NCBI GenBank assembly: GCA_900553475.1
Contig: USEF01000069.1
Coordinates: 1-8,080 of the forward strand
Reading direction: 5' to 3'
DNA from: an uncultured Collinsella sp.
Lineage (GTDB): Bacteria; Actinomycetota; Coriobacteriia; Coriobacteriales; Coriobacteriaceae
DNA: 8,080 nucleotides
The notes below the pieces were generated by a model that was not told the origin of the DNA, ran no database searches, and saw only the letters and a program-made list of their open reading frames with translations. Position 1 is the stretch's first letter; each line of letters begins with the position of its first letter. Made by a program: the position numbers and the translations under genes. Of this stretch, positions 1-5,505 are shown piece by piece.

Positions 1-86
1 GGGGTCTGGAGTATATCGTCCCGCCCGCAGTTTCGCAGGCCGAAGGCCGAGAATGTCTGAGGACGGGATGATATACTCCAGACCCC
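1..86. repeat. 86-nt long imperfect inverted repeat (hairpin) upstream of nrdG
   Basis: Bases 1-16 are the exact reverse complement of 71-86. Pairing continues inward: 17-23 with 64-70 (one G-U, 18/69), 25-26 with 61-62, 28-30 with 57-59, 32-34 with 51-53, 36 with 49, and 38-41 with 45-48 around a GAA loop (42-44). About 36 pairs form with few mismatches, so the whole segment folds into a single rod. Base 87 is C, so the repeat may extend left of the window. No T-run follows it on the plus strand, so it is not a classical terminator for rightward transcription. It could be a dispersed palindromic repeat, an mRNA processing or stability hairpin between nrdD and nrdG, a leftward terminator, or a regulator site. 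The structure is read directly from the bases; its role is unknown. Confidence 0.85.
69..77 (+). promoter_or_regulatory. Possible extended -10 promoter for nrdG
   Basis: TG-A-TATACT at 69-77 fits an extended -10 element (TGnTATAAT, hexamer 5 of 6). Transcription would begin near base 84 and leave a leader of about 17 nt holding only the ribosome site of nrdG. No convincing -35 box lies 16-18 bases upstream. The element sits in the right arm of the hairpin, so double-strand geometry or a bound regulator could affect it. If nrdG is simply cotranscribed with an upstream nrdD, the match may be chance. Confidence 0.35.
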
Positions 87-100
87 CAGGAAGGTTACCT

Positions 101-682
101 ATGAACTACGCGAACATTAAGTATTTCGACATTGCTGATGGGGAAGGCGTTCGTACTTCTCTGTTTGTGAGCGGGTGCCGTCGCGGGTGCAAGAATTGCT
201 TTAACTCCGTCGCGTGGGACTTTGCCGCGGGTGAAACGTTCGATCGTGCCGTCGAGGACAAGATTATCGAGAGCCTTGACCATCCCTTTATCGATGGCCT
301 GACGATTCTGGGCGGCGAGCCTATGGAGCCCGAGAATCAGGTGGGGCTTGTTGACTTTATCGAACGCGTGCGTGCGGCCTATCCCGCGGGGTCGGGCAAG
401 ACCATTTGGTGCTTTACCGGCGACGTGCTCGAGGAGCTTATGCCGGGCGGTCGCCATCATACCGAGGTGACGAACCGTATCCTGGCCTGCCTCGACATGT
501 TGGTGGACGGCCCGTTCGTTCAGGATTTGTACGATATCTCGTTGCGCTTTAGGGGCTCGAGCAATCAGCGCGTGATTGATATGAACGCCACGCGCGCCCG
601 TGCTGTGCGCGAGGGCGTTGCGCTTTGTGATGCGGTTGAACTTTGGCGGGACGATCCAGTCTATTCGACCCATACTATGTAG
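101..682 (+). CDS. nrdG: Anaerobic ribonucleoside-triphosphate reductase activating protein (radical SAM)
   Basis: NrdG is a cytoplasmic radical SAM enzyme that uses a [4Fe-4S] cluster and S-adenosylmethionine to install the glycyl radical on NrdD, which then makes dNTPs without oxygen. The 193-residue product has the cluster motif C26-x3-C30-x2-C33, the GGEP motif at 71-74 (radical SAM core, SAM binding) and the NrdG-typical stretch VDGPF (136-140) followed by LRFRGSSNQR (148-157). Length is within the usual small-activase range. I chose ATG 101 because AGGAAGG at 88-94 lies six bases before it. The open frame runs back to 53, but those residues are encoded by the hairpin and are unlike the family. 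nrdD normally lies directly upstream, so it is probably just outside the left edge. Family call very sure. Confidence 0.95.
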   Translation: MNYANIKYFDIADGEGVRTSLFVSGCRRGCKNCFNSVAWDFAAGETFDRAVEDKIIESLDHPFIDGLTILGGEPMEPENQVGLVDFIERVRAAYPAGSGKTIWCFTGDVLEELMPGGRHHTEVTNRILACLDMLVDGPFVQDLYDISLRFRGSSNQRVIDMNATRARAVREGVALCDAVELWRDDPVYSTHTM

Positions 683-683
683 C

Positions 684-714
684 TTGTGGCCGATGCCAAA
701 GGGCGTGGTACCAT
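684..714 (+). promoter_or_regulatory. Possible promoter for the folE-HD-folB block
   Basis: In the 66-base gap between nrdG and folE, TTGTGG (684-689) and TACCAT (709-714) are separated by 19 bases and match the -35 and -10 consensus at only 3 and 4 positions. Transcription would start near 721, leaving a leader of about 28 nt before ATG 749. The spacing is long and the matches weak. Read-through from nrdG is an equally good explanation. Confidence 0.25.
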
Positions 715-748
715 AGCGCGAACGCAAAATCGGAAAAGTGAGGCCCAG

Positions 749-1306
749 ATGATCGATCAGGAAAAAGTCGAGGCCGCCATTAAGCTGTTGCTTGAGGGCA
801 TAGGCGAGGACCCAACTCGTGAGGGCCTGCTGGAGACCCCGGCGCGCGTTGCCCGTATGTATGGTGAGATCGCCGGCGGTATGGACCAGAGTGCCGAGGA
901 GCACCTGTCCAAAACCTTTGCCGTCGCTTCGAACGATTTGGTTATCGAGCGCGACATCACGTTCTACTCGCTGTGCGAGCACCATTTGCTGCCGTTTTAT
1001 GGCAAGGCCGCCATTGGCTATATCCCTAACGGTCGGGTGGCTGGGCTTTCCAAACTCGCCCGCACGGTTGAGGTTTATGCCCGCCGTCTGCAGCTGCAGG
1101 AGCAGCTGTGTGCGCAGGTTGCCGACGCTCTCATGGATTATCTCGCTCCCCAGGGAGCGATTGTGCTCATGGAAGCCGAGCATATGTGCATGACCATGCG
1201 CGGCGTGCAAAAGCCCGGCACCAAGACCGTGACGCTCGCTCGCCGCGGCGTCTTTGAGACTGATCCCGCGCTCGAGGAGCGGTTCTTTAGGATGCTGGGC
1301 CGTTAG
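749..1306 (+). CDS. folE: GTP cyclohydrolase I (type IA, zinc)
   Basis: FolE converts GTP to 7,8-dihydroneopterin triphosphate and formate, the first committed step of tetrahydrofolate synthesis, as a cytoplasmic homodecamer. The 185-residue product shows the zinc site in CEHHLLPF (C76, H79) and C147 in MCMTMRG, at the same 71-residue spacing as the E. coli zinc cysteines, plus the GLSKLAR signature (99-105). DPTREGLLETPARVARMY (21-38) is the usual N-terminal family motif. ATG 749 is preferred because GTGAGG (738-743) lies five bases upstream and the family normally begins here. An in-frame GTG at 686 would add 21 unconserved residues. The HD-hydrolase gene starts one base after the stop codon, and folB follows, so this is the head of a folate operon. 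Confidence 0.96.
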   Translation: MIDQEKVEAAIKLLLEGIGEDPTREGLLETPARVARMYGEIAGGMDQSAEEHLSKTFAVASNDLVIERDITFYSLCEHHLLPFYGKAAIGYIPNGRVAGLSKLARTVEVYARRLQLQEQLCAQVADALMDYLAPQGAIVLMEAEHMCMTMRGVQKPGTKTVTLARRGVFETDPALEERFFRMLGR

Positions 1307-1307
1307 C

Positions 1308-1889
1308 ATGAGGGTCGTCAACGACTTTACATCGAAGACCGATGAGGGGACGTCGCGTCGCGGCTTTATGGCTTCGGGCTTGGCTCCCTTTGGTGCCATG
1401 CCTCGCATTGATTACATTTGCGCCAACGGGCTGTTCCGGCGGCACCTGGGTAACATTGCACAGTTGGAATCGGGGCGCATCTTCTGCCGCCACGGTATTG
1501 ACCATCTTCTCGATGTCGCTCGCATTATGTGGATCAAGAATCTCGAGGAACAGCTCGAATTTGACCGTGAGGTCATCTACGCCACGGCACTTCTTCACGA
1601 TATCGGCAAAGATGAACAGTATGAATCGGGTATATCCCATGATGTTGCAAGCGAACGCGTCGCTGATGCGATTCTCGGCGGCATGCCCGATGATGTGGCG
1701 TTTGAGCCGGCCGATGCCGCAGCCATTAAGACGGCCATTCTGGGCCATCGAAAGCTGCGTGTGAACAGCCAACCGCTTGAGCGTCTGCTCTATGCAGCCG
1801 ACAAAGCGTCGCGCGCCTGCTTTGCATGCCCCGCGCGCAATGCTTGCAACTGGAGCGATGATAAAAAGAACCTGTCGATTCGCGTGTAG
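1308..1889 (+). CDS. HD-domain metal-dependent hydrolase in folate operon
   Basis: HD-superfamily proteins are metal-dependent phosphohydrolases. In the 193-residue product the candidate metal ligands are H62 and/or H66 (RHGIDHLLDV), H97-D98 in LLHDIGK, H111 in SHDVASE, and D165 in YAADKASR. The C-terminus carries three cysteines (C171, C174, C180) in CFACPARNACNW, resembling as I recall a Cys-rich tail of clostridial HD proteins of this type; this could be a small metal site. The start is uncertain: ATG 1308 follows the folE stop by one base but has only a weak ribosome site. Residues 1-30 are polar and possibly unconserved, and ATG 1398 (MPRIDYICANGLF) would give a compact protein closer to family length. 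Its place between folE and folB suggests a pterin role, for example removing phosphates from dihydroneopterin triphosphate. That function is inferred; the HD fold is not in doubt. Confidence 0.85.
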   Translation: MRVVNDFTSKTDEGTSRRGFMASGLAPFGAMPRIDYICANGLFRRHLGNIAQLESGRIFCRHGIDHLLDVARIMWIKNLEEQLEFDREVIYATALLHDIGKDEQYESGISHDVASERVADAILGGMPDDVAFEPADAAAIKTAILGHRKLRVNSQPLERLLYAADKASRACFACPARNACNWSDDKKNLSIRV

Positions 1890-1932
1890 TTAGTTTGCGC
1901 GGTCGGGGTTCTAAACGAAGGAGACGATCGCG

Positions 1933-2418
1933 ATGAGCAACAAGAAACTGCCCGAGAATGCAACCAAGACTGAAGGCGCCGAGCTCGCCCGCCGTGGAAG
2001 GGGCGAAATATCCACCGCAACGGCGGTGCCCCACGTGAGTTATGACGATCTGCGCCATGCTGACCGCATTACTATCGACGGTCTCGAGGTCTTTGCCAAC
2101 CACGGCGTGTATCCCGAAGAGAATGCGCTGGGCCAGAAGTTCATCGTGTCCTTGGTGCTCTATGCCGACCTGCGTGCAGCGGGGGAGCACGATAACCTGG
2201 ACGCTTCGATTGACTACGGCTCGGTGTGCCACGATGTCGATGGCTATCTGCGCGAGCATACGTTTAAACTCATCGAGGCGGCAGCCGAGGGTGTGGCCCA
2301 GATGCTGCTGCGTCGTTACCCCTTGCTGCTTGGCGTGCGTGTTAAGCTCGATAAGCCTTGGGCTCCCGTCGGTCTTCCCCTGGCAAGCTGCGGCGTCGAG
2401 ATCGAGCGCGTGCGCTAA
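1933..2418 (+). CDS. folB: Dihydroneopterin aldolase with N-terminal extension
   Basis: FolB cleaves 7,8-dihydroneopterin to 6-hydroxymethyl-7,8-dihydropterin and glycolaldehyde in folate synthesis. The catalytic core begins near residue 43. GLEVFANHGVYPEE (50-63) holds the family glutamate (E63), Y95 sits in the SIDYGSVCHDV motif, LIEAAAEGVA (113-122) contains E115, and K141 lies in LDKPWAP, matching the catalytic lysine. At 161 residues it is about 40 longer than a standalone FolB. The excess is a charged, apparently disordered N-terminus. The start is supported by AAGGAG at 1918-1923, nine bases before ATG 1933. No folK fusion is present, and neither folK nor folP is in the window. It sits 43 bases after the HD gene and converges tail to tail with the metallopeptidase, six bases away. 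Confidence 0.93.
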   Translation: MSNKKLPENATKTEGAELARRGRGEISTATAVPHVSYDDLRHADRITIDGLEVFANHGVYPEENALGQKFIVSLVLYADLRAAGEHDNLDASIDYGSVCHDVDGYLREHTFKLIEAAAEGVAQMLLRRYPLLLGVRVKLDKPWAPVGLPLASCGVEIERVR

Positions 2419-2424
2419 CCGGTT

Positions 2425-3201
2425 CTAATACGTCTCTATGGGCGGCTGCTTGAGCCGCTGCGATAGAGCTCTATTGTTGGGACAGTACGTGTCGAGCAGG
2501 GCGTGAAACCGCTGATTGTGGCTTGGCTCGAGCAGGTGGACGAGCTCGTGGGCGACAACCATGCCGAGACACTCGATGGGATAGGCGGCAAGTTCGCGTG
2601 CGATGCGAACGGCACCGGATTTGGGCGTGCATGAGCCCCAACGCGTTTTCATGCTACGTACGGAAACGCGGGAAACGGCGACACCCATTGCGATTTCGTA
2701 CGCGCGTACCATATCGCGCAGCGCCGTGGTAACCTCGGATGCATAGAGTTGGTCGATGCGGGTCTGGAGCTCATCGGACGTCAGGCCGTCGAGGGTTGCG
2801 CGCCGCTTGGCCTGTGGGCGTTCGTTCGATTTGTCGGCACCTATAAAACTTGCGAAGGTGGCCTGCTTGGGCCGCGGTGCGGGTGACTTAAAGTTGTGAT
2901 CGAGCGCATCTTGTACCGTGATGGGCTTGCCCCAAAGTGCAATGATGGACGAGGGGCTGAGCGGCTCTCGCGCCGTCGCCTGACGTTGCTCGCGCTGGGC
3001 AAGCCGGCTGATAATCCAGGCGCTGTTGCGCTTCACAAACGCTTCGATACGCTCGCGGCTGGCGCCGAGCGGTGCACTGGCGTGGACCTCACCGCTCGAT
3101 GTGACGCGTAGGTTGAAGTTCTTGACGCGCTTTTTGGTAACGACGACGGGGATGGATGTGCCATCCGGTCGGGATACGGTAATCGTAAATTGCTGCGTCA
3201 A
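2425..3201 (-). CDS. YgjP-like (M48/DUF45-type) zinc metallopeptidase, TTG start
   Basis: The C-terminal half carries the DUF45/YgjP signature: RWGSC (187-191 of 258), IARELAAYP, and zinc motif HELVH (218-222) followed by SHNQRFH with probable third ligand H228. The family comprises predicted cytoplasmic zinc metallopeptidases of poorly known substrate; there is no signal peptide or membrane segment. Residues 1-80 form the usual N-terminal part (VKNFNLRVTSSGEVHASAP). A polar, Pro/Lys-rich stretch at about 103-138 looks like an insertion. I place the start at TTG 3201 because GAAGGA (3213-3208 on the minus strand) lies six bases upstream. The open frame continues to ATG 3264, but that would translate through a strong hairpin and yield family-unlike residues. 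It lies downstream of the dipeptidase gene on the same strand. Confidence 0.85.
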   Translation of the reverse strand: MTQQFTITVSRPDGTSIPVVVTKKRVKNFNLRVTSSGEVHASAPLGASRERIEAFVKRNSAWIISRLAQREQRQATAREPLSPSSIIALWGKPITVQDALDHNFKSPAPRPKQATFASFIGADKSNERPQAKRRATLDGLTSDELQTRIDQLYASEVTTALRDMVRAYEIAMGVAVSRVSVRSMKTRWGSCTPKSGAVRIARELAAYPIECLGMVVAHELVHLLEPSHNQRFHALLDTYCPNNRALSQRLKQPPIETY

Positions 3202-3207
3202 AAGCGG

Positions 3208-3213
3208 TCCTTC
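3208..3213 (-). promoter_or_regulatory. Ribosome site fixing the TTG start of the metallopeptidase
   Basis: On the minus strand these bases read GAAGGA, six bases before TTG 3201. No comparable site precedes ATG 3264 or ATG 3234, and both of those lie at or inside the 3224-3259 hairpin. Confidence 0.55.
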
Positions 3214-3223
3214 AGATTGGGGA

Positions 3224-3259
3224 CGGGCCGGCATGTCGACCGTTCGGCATGCCGGCCCG
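3224..3259 (-). terminator. Strong GC-rich hairpin after the dipeptidase gene (possible terminator)
   Basis: Bases 3224-3239 pair with 3244-3259 around a four-base loop. Fifteen of 16 positions are complementary in the minus-strand transcript; the 3236/3247 pair is A-C there and G-U on the plus strand. It begins 16 bases after the dipeptidase stop and ends 10 bases before the metallopeptidase ribosome site. No U-run follows it in the minus direction, so it may attenuate, stabilise mRNA, or terminate with a factor rather than act as a classical intrinsic terminator. Confidence 0.5.
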
Positions 3260-3275
3260 CTCAAGGGATGTGAAA

Positions 3276-4289
3276 TTAATAACGCTCAAAGAAGGCAAGC
3301 GCGTTGTCGCTGCAGAGCTTCTGCATCACGGTCTTGCCAAAGTGCTTGGAGAGCATGTTCTGGAACTCGGGCATCTTGCTGGCATCGGAGAGGAAGGCGG
3401 GCACCGTGGCACCGTCCCAGTCGCCGCCGAGCGCGATGACGTCCTCGCCGCCCAGGTCGAGCCAGTGCTCGATATGTGCCGCCAGCTGGTCGAAGGTGAC
3501 GTCTGCGGCTGTCTTGTCGGTTGCGTCGTTGGAAAGGAACTCGCTACAGTAGTTGAGGCCGACGATGCCACCCATGTCGCGAATGGTGCGGAACTGGTCG
3601 TCGGTGAGGTTGCGCTTGACGCCGTAAACCGCACGGGAGTTGGAGTGGCTGGCGACGAAGGGACGCGTGGCGTGGGCGACAACCTCGTCAAAGCACTCAT
3701 CGTTGAGGTGGGAGACGTCGAGTACCATGCCGGCGTGCTCCATCTGCGTAAGTGCCTCGATGCCGGCGCCGGTGAGGCCGGCGTGGGTGTCGTGGCCGCT
3801 CGCGAGCGGCCCCTGCGCATTCCAGCTGAGTGACGACATAAGCACGCCCAAGCTCTTGAGCACTTCGATCAGCGCGGGGTCCTCGGCAAAGAACGTGGCG
3901 TTTTCGATGGTGTGGATGCAAGCGACCTTGCCGTCCTTGAGCGCGGGGCGAATGTCTGCGGCGCTGCGCACGTTGACCATACGGTCGTGGTTGAGCATTG
4001 CCTGGCCGCTCATATGCGCCATGATCTGCGCCTGGAAGCGCGCGGCGTGGGCGGTGGGAATCTCGTCGGGGACAAACGTGGCGAAGCACTGTGCCCACGG
4101 CGTGTTGCCGATCTTTGCGAGCGAGATGGCACAGGCGTTACCCTCGATGAGGTCGAAATCTTGCGGATGCGTTTCGTCGCCGGGGAAATAGCCGTCGGTG
4201 CCGGCGGTAAAGCGCAGGTCGAGATCGAGCGTGGCCCAGCCGATGCGGTCGGCGGTGTCGCAGTGTAGGTCAAATACGGGATATGCCAT
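3276..4289 (-). CDS. M19-family dipeptidase (renal/membrane dipeptidase homologue)
   Basis: M19 enzymes are binuclear zinc dipeptidases that hydrolyse dipeptides, including some with a C-terminal D-residue. The 337-residue product matches through its length: FDLHCDT (6-12) gives ligands H9 and D11, TIENA gives bridging E129, VLDVSHL gives H194, FVASHSNSRAV gives H215, and LGGDWDG gives D290/D292, in the order seen in human DPEP1. GLTGAGIEAL and GIVGLNY are further family stretches. There is no signal peptide or lipobox, so the bacterial enzyme should be cytoplasmic. ATG 4289 is chosen because GGAGG (4298-4294 on the minus strand) lies four bases upstream; the frame could extend to 4319 without such a site. 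It is transcribed divergently from the FKBP gene and is followed by a strong hairpin. Confidence 0.94.
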   Translation of the reverse strand: MAYPVFDLHCDTADRIGWATLDLDLRFTAGTDGYFPGDETHPQDFDLIEGNACAISLAKIGNTPWAQCFATFVPDEIPTAHAARFQAQIMAHMSGQAMLNHDRMVNVRSAADIRPALKDGKVACIHTIENATFFAEDPALIEVLKSLGVLMSSLSWNAQGPLASGHDTHAGLTGAGIEALTQMEHAGMVLDVSHLNDECFDEVVAHATRPFVASHSNSRAVYGVKRNLTDDQFRTIRDMGGIVGLNYCSEFLSNDATDKTAADVTFDQLAAHIEHWLDLGGEDVIALGGDWDGATVPAFLSDASKMPEFQNMLSKHFGKTVMQKLCSDNALAFFERY

Positions 4290-4409
4290 GGTTCCTCCGG
4301 TTGCAGCGTTTCTTTGCAAACTGTCATTGAATTGTATGACTAGGGTATAGTTAGCGCCATATGTTCACGGCGGCCCGCGTTGTGCGCCGCCCTTATCACG
4401 GAGGTTACC
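4290..4409. promoter_or_regulatory. Divergent intergenic region, dipeptidase / FKBP
   Basis: This 120-base gap must drive the dipeptidase leftward and the FKBP pair rightward. It is locally AT-rich at 4311-4352. TATAGT (4346-4351) is the best rightward -10 and would start transcription near 4358, but no good -35 lies 16-18 bases before it. TACAAT on the minus strand (4337-4332) is a leftward -10 candidate, also without a clear -35. In the FKBP leader, GGCGGC (4369-4374) can pair with GCCGCC (4386-4391). The GGAGG ribosome sites of both genes lie at the two edges (4294-4298 minus, 4400-4404 plus). Confidence 0.4.
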
Positions 4410-4841
4410 ATGTCCAACCAGGGCAAGAAGGTCAAGACCCATTATCGCGGCACGCTCGACGACGGCACGCAGATTTCCCACTCCGAAATGCTTGCAGACC
4501 GCAGCGTGCTGGTATATATTCGCGCCGGTCAGATGATCAAGGGCTTCGACGCCGCTGTTGTCGATATGCAGGTGGGCGAGAAGAAGACCGTGCACATTCC
4601 TGCTGCCGATGCCTATGGCGAGCACAATCCCGAGATGGTTCTGACCTTCCCGGCCGAGCAGGTTCCCAACATCGAGCAGATCGAGAAGGGCATGAAGCTC
4701 TTCCTGTCCACGCCGAGCGGCATGCCTGTCCCCGCCGTCGTCATTGACGTGACGCCCGAGGCCGTGACGCTCGACGCCAACCACGAGCTGGCCGGCAAGG
4801 ACCTCAACTTTGATATCGAGCTCGTCGAGGTCGAGGGTTAG
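4410..4841 (+). CDS. SlyD-like FKBP-type peptidyl-prolyl cis-trans isomerase
   Basis: This is a cytoplasmic prolyl isomerase and probable folding chaperone. The 143-residue product has the split FKBP fold of SlyD: the first part (1-68, with GQMIKGFDAAVVDMQVGE at 40-57), an inserted chaperone-like flap from YGEHNPEMV (69-77) to about 118, and the closing strand motif LDANHELAGKDLNFDIELVE (121-140). Unlike E. coli SlyD it has no His/Cys-rich metal-binding tail; it ends three residues after that motif. ATG 4410 has GGAGG (4400-4404) five bases upstream. It is followed three bases after its stop by a UreE-like gene, so the two are probably translated together. SlyD of E. coli helps deliver nickel to hydrogenase, which makes the pairing notable, but nickel binding is not shown by this sequence. 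Confidence 0.92.
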   Translation: MSNQGKKVKTHYRGTLDDGTQISHSEMLADRSVLVYIRAGQMIKGFDAAVVDMQVGEKKTVHIPAADAYGEHNPEMVLTFPAEQVPNIEQIEKGMKLFLSTPSGMPVPAVVIDVTPEAVTLDANHELAGKDLNFDIELVEVEG

Positions 4842-4844
4842 AGC

Positions 4845-5423
4845 ATGCCTGAGCGCTTGGTTTCGACGACATGCTTGGGAAATCTCAACGATCCGTCCTA
4901 TGAACTCCTGCTTCGCCGGAAGCTGGGCGGCGTCTTTGAAGTTGACGAGCTGCTGCTCGATTGGGACCAGGCTGATGTATACGCGTTTGTGGGCGTGACG
5001 GAGCTGGGGCGCACGGTCGATGTTCGGCTGGATACTGCCGACGGCGGTCGTTTTGTCGACGGCGACGTGCTCGCCGTCGACCGTTCGGGCGTGGTGCCCG
5101 TGGCGGTTGTTGTGCGCCTGCGCAGCGCCGAGGTTTATTTGGTCGAAGTTGACCGCTTGGACCCGATTGCGCTCGCGCATGCGTGCTGGGAGATCGGCAA
5201 TATGCATGCGCCGCTTTTTCGAGGCGATTCGGACGAGCATACCGTGCGCATGTATACGCCGGTGCAGCCTGTTTTGGGCCGCATGCTCCGGGGCGTCGAG
5301 GGCGTTCGGCTCTCGACGGTTACCCGTGAACTCGATTCGGACCGGCGCTTTGCGTCGAGTGCGGCGGATGCCGTTGTGAGTATGGCTCCAGACTTTACGA
5401 TCGTAAAGAAGGCGCGCGGCTAA
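4845..5423 (+). CDS. UreE-like protein (putative metallochaperone)
   Basis: UreE is the nickel chaperone of urease maturation. The 192-residue product resembles it in two blocks. An N-terminal beta domain (about 20-100) contains the VDGDVLAVDRSG stretch (71-82). The C-terminal domain has IALAHACWEIGNMHAPLF (108-125), where H121 of GNMH matches the conserved metal-site histidine of UreE (GNRH), and PVLGRMLRGVEGVRLSTV (142-159) corresponds to the helix after it. There is no His-rich C-terminal tail. The start follows the FKBP stop by three bases, with GAGGG (4833-4837) as ribosome site, so expression is coupled to that gene. No urease subunit or other accessory gene is present in the window, so the client may be another enzyme, or the protein may be a divergent standalone relative. 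Family similarity fairly sure; function uncertain. Confidence 0.72.
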   Translation: MPERLVSTTCLGNLNDPSYELLLRRKLGGVFEVDELLLDWDQADVYAFVGVTELGRTVDVRLDTADGGRFVDGDVLAVDRSGVVPVAVVVRLRSAEVYLVEVDRLDPIALAHACWEIGNMHAPLFRGDSDEHTVRMYTPVQPVLGRMLRGVEGVRLSTVTRELDSDRRFASSAADAVVSMAPDFTIVKKARG

Positions 5424-5435
5424 GCACGCATATGC

Positions 5436-5478
5436 GCAAGACGGGCTTTGAGGGGCGACCAATCAAGGTCCGTCTTGC
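5436..5478 (+). terminator. 16-bp hairpin between UreE-like and HAD genes (possible terminator)
   Basis: Bases 5436-5451 pair with 5463-5478 over all 16 positions, with two G-U wobbles, around an 11-base loop. It begins 13 bases after the UreE-like stop codon. The bases after it (TGTTGATAGG) contain few Ts, so intrinsic termination would be weak. It may insulate the FKBP pair from the HAD gene, or shape the HAD gene's leader, whose AGGAGG begins eight bases after the stem. Confidence 0.5.
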
Positions 5479-5505
5479 TGTTGATAGGAGGCTTTGGGGG
5501 AACAT

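Noticed and set aside
53..100. Earlier in-frame ATG for nrdG
   Set aside because: It lies in the hairpin loop region, lacks a ribosome site, and encodes residues unlike NrdG; ATG 101 has AGGAAGG at good spacing.
95..1408. 437-codon open frame on the minus strand across nrdG and folE
   Set aside because: It is antisense to two genes with all catalytic motifs, starts inside the HD gene, has no recognisable domain, and is explained by GC-rich codon bias leaving the opposite frame free of stops.
2442..2458. GCGGCT/AGCCGC hairpin just past folB as a terminator
   Set aside because: Only six pairs, no T-run, and it lies within the coding region of the convergent metallopeptidase.
3249..3833. 194-codon plus-strand frame over the dipeptidase
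   Set aside because: Antisense to conserved zinc-binding segments of the dipeptidase; Val/Gly/Ala-rich shadow composition.
4365..5462. 365-codon minus-strand frame across the FKBP and UreE-like genes
   Set aside because: Opposite-strand shadow of two coupled genes, His/Arg-rich composition, no domain, no ribosome site.
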